Source: an archaeon
GTDB lineage: Archaea; Nanobdellota; Nanobdellia; SCGC-AAA011-G17; GW2011-AR17
NCBI GenBank assembly: GCA_018653605.1
Contig: JABHYY010000030.1
Location: 1-42,387, forward strand
Reading direction: 5' to 3'
Length of the DNA: 42,387 nt
This document shows positions 1-6,826 of this stretch, piece by piece. Made by a program: the position numbers and the translations under genes. Numbering within the stretch: position 1 is the first letter of the stretch; the number at the start of each line of letters is the position of its first letter. Below the pieces are notes generated by a model. It was given only the letters and a program-made list of their open reading frames with translations, was not told the DNA's origin and ran no database searches.

Positions 1-758
1 ACTTCAACCAAATTAAAAAATTCATAAAAGGAACAATTGCAGAAAATGCACCAATAGTTCCAGTTTCAGCACAACTTGATGTTAACATTGACATATTAAT
101 TCAAACAATTGAAGAAGTTTTCAAACAACCAAAAAGAGATCTAAAAAAAGACCCACTAATGTTCATTGCAAGAAGTTTTGATATTAATAGTCCAGGTGCA
201 CACTATGAAAAGATTGTTGGAGGAGTTTTAGGTGGAGCACTAATTCAAGGAAAGATAAAAGAAGGAGACAAAATTGAAATCAAACCAGGAAGAAAAATTG
301 AAAGAGAAGGAAAAACAACCTGGCAACCAATACTTGCAGAAGTTGCAAGTATAAAGTCAGATAAAGAATCTCTTAAAGAAGCAATTCCAGGTGGTAGTAT
401 TGCACTTCTAACAAAGCTAGATCCTTCAATTGCAAAATCAGATTCTTTAACTGGAAATTTAGTAGGTCATCCTGGCAAATTACCAGAAACACATTATGAG
501 TTAAACTTGGTTCCACATTTGTTAAAAAGAGTTGTAGGTTCAGATAAAGAGTTAGAAGTTGAACCAATAAAAAAAGGTGAAAACTTGATGCTTAATGTAA
601 ATGCTGCAACAACAGTAGGGGTTGTAAAAGAACTAAGCAAAAAATCATTCAAAGCAAAGTTAAAAATTCCAGTATGTGCTGATAAAGATGACAAGATAAC
701 TGTATCAAGACTAGTAGGACATAGATTTAGACTGATTGGTTACTGTACTTTAGCTTAG
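1..758 (+). CDS. eif2g: Translation initiation factor aIF2 subunit gamma (5' end outside window)
   Basis: The frame is open from the left edge (first full codon at base 3), so the first methionine at 159 is internal. This subunit is the GTPase of aIF2 that brings initiator Met-tRNA to the small ribosomal subunit. The visible 251 residues start near the end of the G domain, with the G5-type motif PIVPVSAQ at about residues 18-25. The RSFDINSPG segment that opens beta-barrel domain II follows, then domain III, ending with GHRFRLIGYCTLA, which matches the usual C-terminus. G1-G4 motifs lie outside the window. The stop codon overlaps the stop of the convergent nucleotidyltransferase gene by 4 bp. 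Family assignment is secure. Confidence 0.95.
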   Translation, partial: FNQIKKFIKGTIAENAPIVPVSAQLDVNIDILIQTIEEVFKQPKRDLKKDPLMFIARSFDINSPGAHYEKIVGGVLGGALIQGKIKEGDKIEIKPGRKIEREGKTTWQPILAEVASIKSDKESLKEAIPGGSIALLTKLDPSIAKSDSLTGNLVGHPGKLPETHYELNLVPHLLKRVVGSDKELEVEPIKKGENLMLNVNAATTVGVVKELSKKSFKAKLKIPVCADKDDKITVSRLVGHRFRLIGYCTLA

Positions 759-1444
759 AAATTATTCTTCAAATAACTATATTGATCAACATTACCAACA
801 TAAAACCATCTACCTTTCATTATATATCCTCTTACTTCAGAATTTTTAACTAAATGTCCAACAACATCACCCAATTTATCACCTTTAACACTTTTCAATT
901 TTCCAACATCATTTTTAGAAACAATATAACAAGCAGTTGCAACCAAACTAGACTTTGGTTCCTCAGGCTTTTCTTCAAAATTAACAATCTTTCCATCATC
1001 TAAAAGTACACAACCCAAACGACCAGCAATTAACATTTTATCTTCATAATCAGATAAAGCAACAACACTCTTACCCTTAAAAATATTATAAAACTCTCTT
1101 AAAGAAAAATCAACCATATGTCCACCAGCAAAAATCATTAAATCATCATCAATGCAACATTTTTCAATTGCAAGATTAATATCATAAACAGCGCCTTTCT
1201 CTTCAAAAGAACCATTATTAACAATTTCAACATCAAACCCACTCTCTTTTTTCCATTCAACATATTCATCATAAAATTTAGCATTGGTTACAATACAAAC
1301 ACTTTTCAAAGGAACATTTTTCAAACTTTCAAGAAGATGGTTAAGCATAGGTTTACCCTTTATTGGCAATAAAGGTTTAGCTCTCTCTCTAGTAATAGGG
1401 TATAGAGTTTCACCTAACCCTGCTGCAAGTATCATCGCCTTCAT
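755..1444 (-). CDS. Sugar-phosphate nucleotidyltransferase (NTP_transferase family)
   Basis: A protein of about 229 residues with a Rossmann-type nucleotidyltransferase N-terminus: MKAMILAAGLGETLYPIT followed by RAKPLLPIKGKP. This is the GxGxRLxPLT...PKPLxPIxGKP signature with GET in place of the usual GTR. The family joins an NTP to a sugar or alditol phosphate to give an activated NDP-sugar or similar donor for glycans or lipid head groups. The short length, without a beta-helix acyltransferase domain, resembles RmlA/LicC-like stand-alone enzymes, so the exact substrate cannot be named. I chose the ATG at 1444 over a GTG one codon upstream. A TATA-like TTTATATG lies about 25 bp upstream, suggesting a leaderless mRNA. 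Confidence 0.85.
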   Translation of the reverse strand: MKAMILAAGLGETLYPITRERAKPLLPIKGKPMLNHLLESLKNVPLKSVCIVTNAKFYDEYVEWKKESGFDVEIVNNGSFEEKGAVYDINLAIEKCCIDDDLMIFAGGHMVDFSLREFYNIFKGKSVVALSDYEDKMLIAGRLGCVLLDDGKIVNFEEKPEEPKSSLVATACYIVSKNDVGKLKSVKGDKLGDVVGHLVKNSEVRGYIMKGRWFYVGNVDQYSYLKNNF

Positions 1445-1479
1445 CACAAAAAAGATAAATCTAATACATATAAAGATTA

Positions 1480-1779
1480 TTAATCTGAAAAACCATAAGG
1501 ATTTCCAGTTTTTTTAAGATTTTCAATAGTTTTTGTATTAGAATTAGTAGTTATACCCTCATCAACACATTTTTCTCTAAACTCTAAGAATCCCAATTTT
1601 GCTTCATAAGGACAGACCTTTTCACAATTACCACAAAGAGTACAGAGGTAAAAAATCTTATCATAAACCTCTTTCTTCTGCATAATAACAAAACCTCTTG
1701 GTGAAACACTCTCTCTTCTAAGAATTTTAAAACTAGGACAAACCTCTTTACACAATCCACATTCAATACATTTACTCAT
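1480..1779 (-). CDS. 4Fe-4S ferredoxin-type subunit of a GlcD/GlcF-like oxidoreductase
   Basis: A 99-residue protein with two classic [4Fe-4S] motifs: CIECGLCKEVCP at residues 4-15 and CTLCGNCEKVCP near residues 46-57. The layout is that of the GlpC/HdrC-type electron-transfer module. It is the last gene of a three-gene minus-strand operon and its ATG overlaps the end of the FAD subunit gene by 8 bp. It probably wires electrons from the flavin subunit to the CCG-domain subunit or to a carrier. In many organisms this module is fused to the FAD or CCG protein; here it is a separate polypeptide. The C-terminal tail of about 25 residues is hydrophilic and unassigned. Confidence 0.85.
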   Translation of the reverse strand: MSKCIECGLCKEVCPSFKILRRESVSPRGFVIMQKKEVYDKIFYLCTLCGNCEKVCPYEAKLGFLEFREKCVDEGITTNSNTKTIENLKKTGNPYGFSD

Positions 1780-2926
1780 GTACTTTCCCCCTATTCAATA
1801 GGTCTTTAGGATCATACTGTTCTTTCAAGATTTTATGTTTTACTTTTTTTTCACCTTTCAAAAAAGATTTTCTCTTAAACCCATACCCAAAATCAGAAGC
1901 ATTCTCACACTTAATTGTTTCAACAAGCTCATGCATCTCTGTAGGCAATTTTGAAAATTCCTTAAAGCAAGGATGAACCACTCCTAAACAAAGATGTCCA
2001 TAGACAGGAACACTTTTTTTTCTTAACCAATATAAAAATCCAGCCATCTTATCAGAATCAATTTTTGGGTCCTCAATCTGGCCAAATCTAGATTTACGCA
2101 ACTTATGATACAAAACTTCTTTGAAACTAAGAATTCTCTCAATTTCTTTCACATCTTTTATAACACCTTTATCCCCAAGAAACTCAACAACAATATGATT
2201 TTTTTCTTCAAACCCTAACATAGCAGAAGCAAGATCATCAAAAAACAATATTGATTTAATCTCTTCTTTCCCTCTAAATTTTTCAACCTTCTCCATCATT
2301 GAACTCAAAGTATTAAAATTATAAATCGAAAAAGATCTATACTCTTTTTTTGAAACAAGCTTAAGCTTGACATGTGCAATAATTCCAGTGGTACCTTCTA
2401 ACCCTACAAAATTCTTAGCTGTAGGATTTTTCAATTTCATATATTTACCAGTTCCATCAACAACATCAACACCCATAACATAATCACCAATCCTACCCTT
2501 ACTAACATCCATGCCACGACAATTCATTGCAACCATCCCACCAATAGTACAAACAGCATGATTAAATGGTTTAATAGGAATAATCTTATCCCCTAATCTA
2601 TGATTCAATTCATCAAGAACAGCACCAGCTTGAACAACAATAAAATCATCTCCAATTTCTAAAACTTTATTCATTTTAGACATGTCAACAATAATAGATT
2701 TAACAGGAACACACCCTCCTTGTAAACTAGTACCAGCACCTCTGATAACCAAGTTATAATCCTGCCTTTTAGCATAACCCACAAGTGCATGTAATTGTTT
2801 AACATCCTTTGGCCAAACAACAGCCATAGCTTCACCTTCAAGATCCCCAGCATCTCTAGAATAAACTAATCTGTCAATCTCACTATCAGAAAATCCACCT
2901 TCACCAAATATTGACCTTAAAGTCAT
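1772..2926 (-). CDS. FAD-linked oxidase (GlcD / D-lactate dehydrogenase-like)
   Basis: A 384-residue protein of the PCMH-type FAD family. The FAD-binding region includes VIRGAGTSLQGGCVPV (about residues 56-71), followed by an IVDMSKMNKVLEI segment and GGMVAMNCRGM. The C-terminal substrate domain keeps VYGHLCLGVVHP (a variant of the GHxGDGNxH motif) and ends YDPKDLLNRGK, the usual end of GlcD-like proteins. These enzymes oxidise 2-hydroxyacids such as glycolate or D-lactate; the substrate here is not determinable. It is shorter than the typical 450-480 residues. The gene overlaps both neighbours (4 bp upstream, 8 bp downstream), so the three subunits are translationally linked. Confidence 0.88.
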   Translation of the reverse strand: MTLRSIFGEGGFSDSEIDRLVYSRDAGDLEGEAMAVVWPKDVKQLHALVGYAKRQDYNLVIRGAGTSLQGGCVPVKSIIVDMSKMNKVLEIGDDFIVVQAGAVLDELNHRLGDKIIPIKPFNHAVCTIGGMVAMNCRGMDVSKGRIGDYVMGVDVVDGTGKYMKLKNPTAKNFVGLEGTTGIIAHVKLKLVSKKEYRSFSIYNFNTLSSMMEKVEKFRGKEEIKSILFFDDLASAMLGFEEKNHIVVEFLGDKGVIKDVKEIERILSFKEVLYHKLRKSRFGQIEDPKIDSDKMAGFLYWLRKKSVPVYGHLCLGVVHPCFKEFSKLPTEMHELVETIKCENASDFGYGFKRKSFLKGEKKVKHKILKEQYDPKDLLNRGKVHE

Positions 2927-3576
2927 ATTAACACCTCTGAAATCTCTAAAATTTCTTTATCTGGAACACTCTGTTTCAAATGCATAAAACAACTTGGACA
3001 AATAGTAATTATTTTACCAGTCCTTTCCAACCTTTGCTTTGCCATTGCTTCAGCAACCTTTGGAGAATTTTCTTTAATTGAATGACCACAACACAAACTT
3101 TTGTGCATAAAATCCTTAACTTTAAATCCTAACCTATTAAGAATCTCTCTTGGTACATCATAAACTTCATCAAACCTTTCAGGGTTACAAGGATCAAATA
3201 ACCAAACTTCCTCAGAAAACTTCTTATTAATCTTATCTAAATTCTCCAAAATAACCTCAGCCATCAACTTAACTTCAATTCCATAATACTTCTTAAACAT
3301 GTAATAACACTTTGGACAAGGAGTTATAATTTTTTTAATCCCCTGATTATTCAAAATTTCTTTATTCTTTCTAACTATCTCTTTAAACACATCTTTATGC
3401 CCTAGCTCTAGTGCTGGTTTTCCACAACACATAAGGACTTCAGGCAATTTAACATAATCCACATCAAACATTGTTAAAAGGTGCTCATGCCTTCTCTGAA
3501 CATCCTTTACCAAATACTTTGAAACACATCCAGGATAATATAATGTCCTTCCAAATAGTCTAGTGAAAACTCCCAT
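2923..3576 (-). CDS. CCG-domain Fe-S protein (GlcF/LutA/HdrB-like)
   Basis: A 217-residue protein with two cysteine-rich CCG repeats. Repeat one has YPGC, MCCGKP and TPCPKC; repeat two has DPCNP, LCCGHS and ICPSCF. The family binds a non-canonical Fe-S cluster and works with GlcD-like FAD proteins and ferredoxin modules, as in lactate/glycolate oxidases and heterodisulfide reductases. It is the first gene of the operon; its TGA overlaps the FAD subunit's ATG (ATGA). A TATA-like TTATAAATC sits about 25 bp upstream of the ATG, consistent with a leaderless message. The partners imply a 2-hydroxyacid oxidoreductase, but the physiological electron acceptor is unknown. Confidence 0.88.
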   Translation of the reverse strand: MGVFTRLFGRTLYYPGCVSKYLVKDVQRRHEHLLTMFDVDYVKLPEVLMCCGKPALELGHKDVFKEIVRKNKEILNNQGIKKIITPCPKCYYMFKKYYGIEVKLMAEVILENLDKINKKFSEEVWLFDPCNPERFDEVYDVPREILNRLGFKVKDFMHKSLCCGHSIKENSPKVAEAMAKQRLERTGKIITICPSCFMHLKQSVPDKEILEISEVLI

Positions 3577-3693
3577 CCCCTAAATTTAACAACTAGGATT
3601 TATAAGCATTTATAGACCAGAAATTAGTGTTAGAAGCTAATATGTTAAAATATACATATCTTTAAATACCTTGATTTCAATTCTTGTTGTAAA

Positions 3694-4863
3694 ATGGAAG
3701 ACAAAGATAATATTCTAGCCGAACACAAGGAGAATGTTAGGAGGAACAGAATGAGACCGACTTTATTTTGGAAGGTTACTACCTTAGTATTTTTAATTTT
3801 GTTTGTAGGCGCAATTTACTTCAATGGTATGCCAAGTTTTGGTTCTACTACAGTTGATAGCGATCAAGCTGTCGAAACTGCAGTTGAATTTATTAATCAA
3901 AACATGTTAATGGGCTTAGCAACCGCTGAAGTGCAAGATATAACAGAAGATCAAGGCATGTACAAAGTTGATCTAATAATTGTAAGTGACACAATGGATT
4001 ATACAGAAGAGTTCACTTCATATATTACAATGGATGGAAAACTTCTTTTCCCAACAGCTGTTGATTTAACAGAATTTGAAGCTACAGAGGAAGTAGTTGA
4101 TGAGGTTGTTGATGAGGTTGTTGATGAAGTAATACCAACTGAAATTGATTATTCAGGTGATCCAGTTTTAGGTAATCCAGATGCACCAGTAACAATTATA
4201 GAATACTCAGACTTTGAATGTCCTTACTGTAGTAGAGCATACTGGACAATGAGACTTGTTGAAGAGGATTATACAGCAGATCAAGTAAAAATAGTTTTCA
4301 AAAACTATCCACTAAGTTTCCATTCATTTGCGCAAAAAGCAGCAGAAGCTTCTGAGTGTGCATTTGATCAAGACATGTTCTGGGAATATCACAATTTGTT
4401 ATTCGAGAACCAAGAAGCATTAGCAGTTGAAAATTTAAAACAATATGCAATTGACTTAGGTCTTGACACAGAAACATTTGATAATTGTTTAGATTCTGGG
4501 GAAAAAGAATCTGAGGTTGAAAAAGACTTTAATGATGGGCTTGCTGAAGGAGTTACAGGTACTCCAGCATTCTTCATTAACGGTCAAAGCTTAGTTGGAG
4601 CACAACCTTTTGAAAGCTTTGCAGAGATTATTGATGCAGAGTTAGCTCTTGCTGAAACAACAGAAGAAGAGGAAGAAGAAGTAGTTGAAGAGGAAGAAGA
4701 AGTAGTTGAAGAGGAAGAAGAAGTAATTGAAGAAGAGGAAGAAGCTACTGAAGAAGAAGAAACTGTTGTTGAAGGCGAAGTAACTGGAGCATGTGAAACA
4801 AACGATGATTGTCCTAGTGGCAGTATATGTTTCGGTGATGAGTGTATAGAAATTCAAAATTAG
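3694..4863 (+). CDS. Membrane-anchored DsbA-like thiol oxidoreductase with acidic repeats and Cys-rich C-terminus
   Basis: A 389-residue protein. Residues 25-44 form one membrane segment after a basic N-terminus, so most of the protein should face outside. Residues 56-120 are a small domain of unknown type, then comes an EVVDEVVDEVVDE linker. The thioredoxin/DsbA domain starts near residue 150 with CPYC at 176-179 and a cis-Pro TGTPAFFING motif. It should form or isomerise disulfides in exported proteins. A VVEEEEE repeat stalk follows, then a small four-cysteine module (TGACETNDDCPSGSICF...). The ATG lies about 27 bp after TTTAAATAC (3661-3669), so the mRNA is probably leaderless. The stop overlaps the convergent RSH gene by 4 bp. 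Confidence 0.88.
   Translation: MEDKDNILAEHKENVRRNRMRPTLFWKVTTLVFLILFVGAIYFNGMPSFGSTTVDSDQAVETAVEFINQNMLMGLATAEVQDITEDQGMYKVDLIIVSDTMDYTEEFTSYITMDGKLLFPTAVDLTEFEATEEVVDEVVDEVVDEVIPTEIDYSGDPVLGNPDAPVTIIEYSDFECPYCSRAYWTMRLVEEDYTADQVKIVFKNYPLSFHSFAQKAAEASECAFDQDMFWEYHNLLFENQEALAVENLKQYAIDLGLDTETFDNCLDSGEKESEVEKDFNDGLAEGVTGTPAFFINGQSLVGAQPFESFAEIIDAELALAETTEEEEEEVVEEEEEVVEEEEEVIEEEEEATEEEETVVEGEVTGACETNDDCPSGSICFGDECIEIQN
4093..4128 (+). repeat. 12-bp tandem repeat, 3 copies, in the DsbA-like gene
   Basis: Three in-frame copies of a 12-bp unit (gtwgttgatgar) encode the VVDE repeats between the N-terminal domain and the thioredoxin domain. Copy number could change by slippage without loss of frame, which would change linker length only. 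Confidence 0.85.
4681..4743 (+). repeat. 21-bp tandem repeat, 3 copies, encoding VVEEEEE
   Basis: Two identical units and one diverged unit of 21 bp encode VVEEEEE, VVEEEEE, VIEEEEE in the acidic stalk after the thioredoxin domain. The identity of the first two copies suggests recent duplication. Confidence 0.9.
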
Positions 4864-6788
4864 TGAACTAGGTTTCCAACATAAACCTTTTTCACATCTT
4901 TTATTCTTTTTATTCTTTTTATTATATCTTGTAAGTGTTCTATTCCTGTTGTTTCCATTGCAAAGGTACATTCAACAGATTCTTTCCCAATTGCATGAGC
5001 ACTAGTAGATTTTATTTGTGTATTCAAAGAAACTAAAGTATTCAGTATTTCAGCAAACAATCCGGTCCTGTTCACAGCTTCAACCTTTATTTCTACAACA
5101 GAACCAATTTTATTAGTCCATCTAACTTTTGCTTCTTTTTTTCTAGAACCAACTTTAATTTTTTTCAAAGTCCCACACTTTTTTTTATGAATAGTTACTT
5201 TACCATTGCTAGTTGCATAACCAGTAATATCCTCTCCAGGTAAAGGAGAACAACATTTTGCAACAATTATCTCAGGATTAAGTATACCATCAACTTCAAT
5301 AATCCATGCTTCTAACTCTTTTTTAACAGACTGATCTGACCTTATTGTTTTAACAGGAATATCTTGAATAGATCTTAAATGTTTTTTAATTCTAGACTGT
5401 GCCCTAGAAGTTCTAGCAATCTTTAACCAAGACCTTGAAGGGTGCTGATTTTTAGCAGTAATAATTTCAACTTTATCTCCATTTTTTAACATTGTTCTAA
5501 CAGGAACAAAATGTCCATTAACTTTGGCAGCTATTGTTTTATCACCTACATCAGAATGTACAGCATAGGCAAAATCAAGAATGGTTGCCCCCTTTGGCAG
5601 TTCAATAACTCTTCCTCTTGGCGTAAATGTAAAAATCTCACTCTCAAAGAAATCAATATGAAGCATTTCCATAAACTCTTTAGCATCTTTACTCTCTTGT
5701 TGCCACTCCATGACTTGTTTCATCCAACTTAACTTCTTATCAAACTTATCATCCCCATGCACACCTTTGTACCTCCAGTGTGCAGCAACTCCATCTTCAG
5801 CAACTCTATGCATGTCTTTAGTTCTAATCTGAATCTCAACAGGCTTCTTATCTGGCCCAATAACAACAATGTGCAATGACTGATACATGTTAGACTTAGG
5901 CATTGCAATATAATCATCAAACTCTTTTGGGACAGGTGTCCATAAACCATGAATAATCCCCATAATTTCATAACAATCTTTGACAGACTCAGTAATAATC
6001 CTAAGCCCCACAATATCATAAATATCAGAAAAAGGTTTATCCTTTCTTAACATTTTTTTGTAAATACTATACAAGTGTTTAGACCGACCAGAGATTCTAG
6101 ACTTAATTTTATGGTCATTCATCTCTTTTTTTAAAACTTCTTCAATATGCACAACTTCAACATCTCTTTGTTTTTGCGATTTCCTAAGTTTTTTATTCAA
6201 ATCTCTATATATTTCAGGCTCTAAATATTTGAAAGCAAGATCTTCCAATTCCCATTTAATACTTGCAATACCCAACTTGTAAGCAATTGGAGCATACACA
6301 TCAAGAACTTCTCTAGCAATTCTTTCACACTTTTCTTGTCTAAAACATCCAACAGTTCTCATGTTATGCAACTTATCAGCCAATTTAATGAAAATAACTC
6401 TTAGATCTTTTGTAGAAGCTAGAATAACTTTTCTAACAGTTTCAGCTTTGTACTCTTCAAAACTCATCTTCCTAAGTTTTGTAATCTTAGTTACACCATC
6501 TATAATATTAGCAATCTCCTGCCCGAACTCATTAACAATTTCTTTTTTGTCAACATCAGTATCTTCAATAACATCATGCAACAATGCAGCAGCAATTGTA
6601 GTAGGACCTAATCTATGTTCAGCAAGAATATAAGCAACATTCAAAGGGTGTTGTATGAAAAGCTCACCACTCCTTCTTTTTTGTGATCCATGATGTTTCT
6701 TAGCAAATAAATAAGCTTTCTTAACTAAATCAAAGTCAGCATCTTTATTATAAGATTCAATTTTTTTTAATACAATTTTTATCTGCAT
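4860..6788 (-). CDS. RelA/SpoT homologue (long RSH, (p)ppGpp synthetase/hydrolase)
   Basis: A 642-residue protein with the full architecture of long RSH enzymes. The HD hydrolase domain has RRSGELFIQHP (38-48), HDVIED (71-76) and LADKLHNMRT (136-145). The synthetase domain (about 235-345) includes YIAMPKSNMYQSLH (293-306) and VEIQIRT (317-323). It is followed by a TGS domain (about 383-445), a Cys domain (KCCSPLPGED 511-520, C538) and a C-terminal ACT domain (about 562-640). Such enzymes make and degrade ppGpp under starvation. The position that is RXKD in bifunctional Rel reads EFDD (289-292), the RelA-type motif, yet the HD residues are intact. RSHs are rare in archaea. A TATA box about 25 bp upstream of the ATG suggests a leaderless mRNA. 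Confidence 0.95.
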   Translation of the reverse strand: MQIKIVLKKIESYNKDADFDLVKKAYLFAKKHHGSQKRRSGELFIQHPLNVAYILAEHRLGPTTIAAALLHDVIEDTDVDKKEIVNEFGQEIANIIDGVTKITKLRKMSFEEYKAETVRKVILASTKDLRVIFIKLADKLHNMRTVGCFRQEKCERIAREVLDVYAPIAYKLGIASIKWELEDLAFKYLEPEIYRDLNKKLRKSQKQRDVEVVHIEEVLKKEMNDHKIKSRISGRSKHLYSIYKKMLRKDKPFSDIYDIVGLRIITESVKDCYEIMGIIHGLWTPVPKEFDDYIAMPKSNMYQSLHIVVIGPDKKPVEIQIRTKDMHRVAEDGVAAHWRYKGVHGDDKFDKKLSWMKQVMEWQQESKDAKEFMEMLHIDFFESEIFTFTPRGRVIELPKGATILDFAYAVHSDVGDKTIAAKVNGHFVPVRTMLKNGDKVEIITAKNQHPSRSWLKIARTSRAQSRIKKHLRSIQDIPVKTIRSDQSVKKELEAWIIEVDGILNPEIIVAKCCSPLPGEDITGYATSNGKVTIHKKKCGTLKKIKVGSRKKEAKVRWTNKIGSVVEIKVEAVNRTGLFAEILNTLVSLNTQIKSTSAHAIGKESVECTFAMETTGIEHLQDIIKRIKRIKDVKKVYVGNLVH

Positions 6789-6826
6789 GTTTTATAGAAA
6801 TAAGTAAGGAGGATTTATAAAATTTG

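Noticed and set aside
159-758. aIF2-gamma starting at the ATG at 159
   Set aside because: The upstream codons continue the aIF2-gamma homology (including PVSAQ), so the gene begins outside the window.
4642-4971. Minus-strand ORF rich in Phe and Asn opposite the acidic repeats
   Set aside because: It is the antisense of the glutamate-rich repeat region of the DsbA-like gene and its composition follows from that; no promoter or ribosome site.
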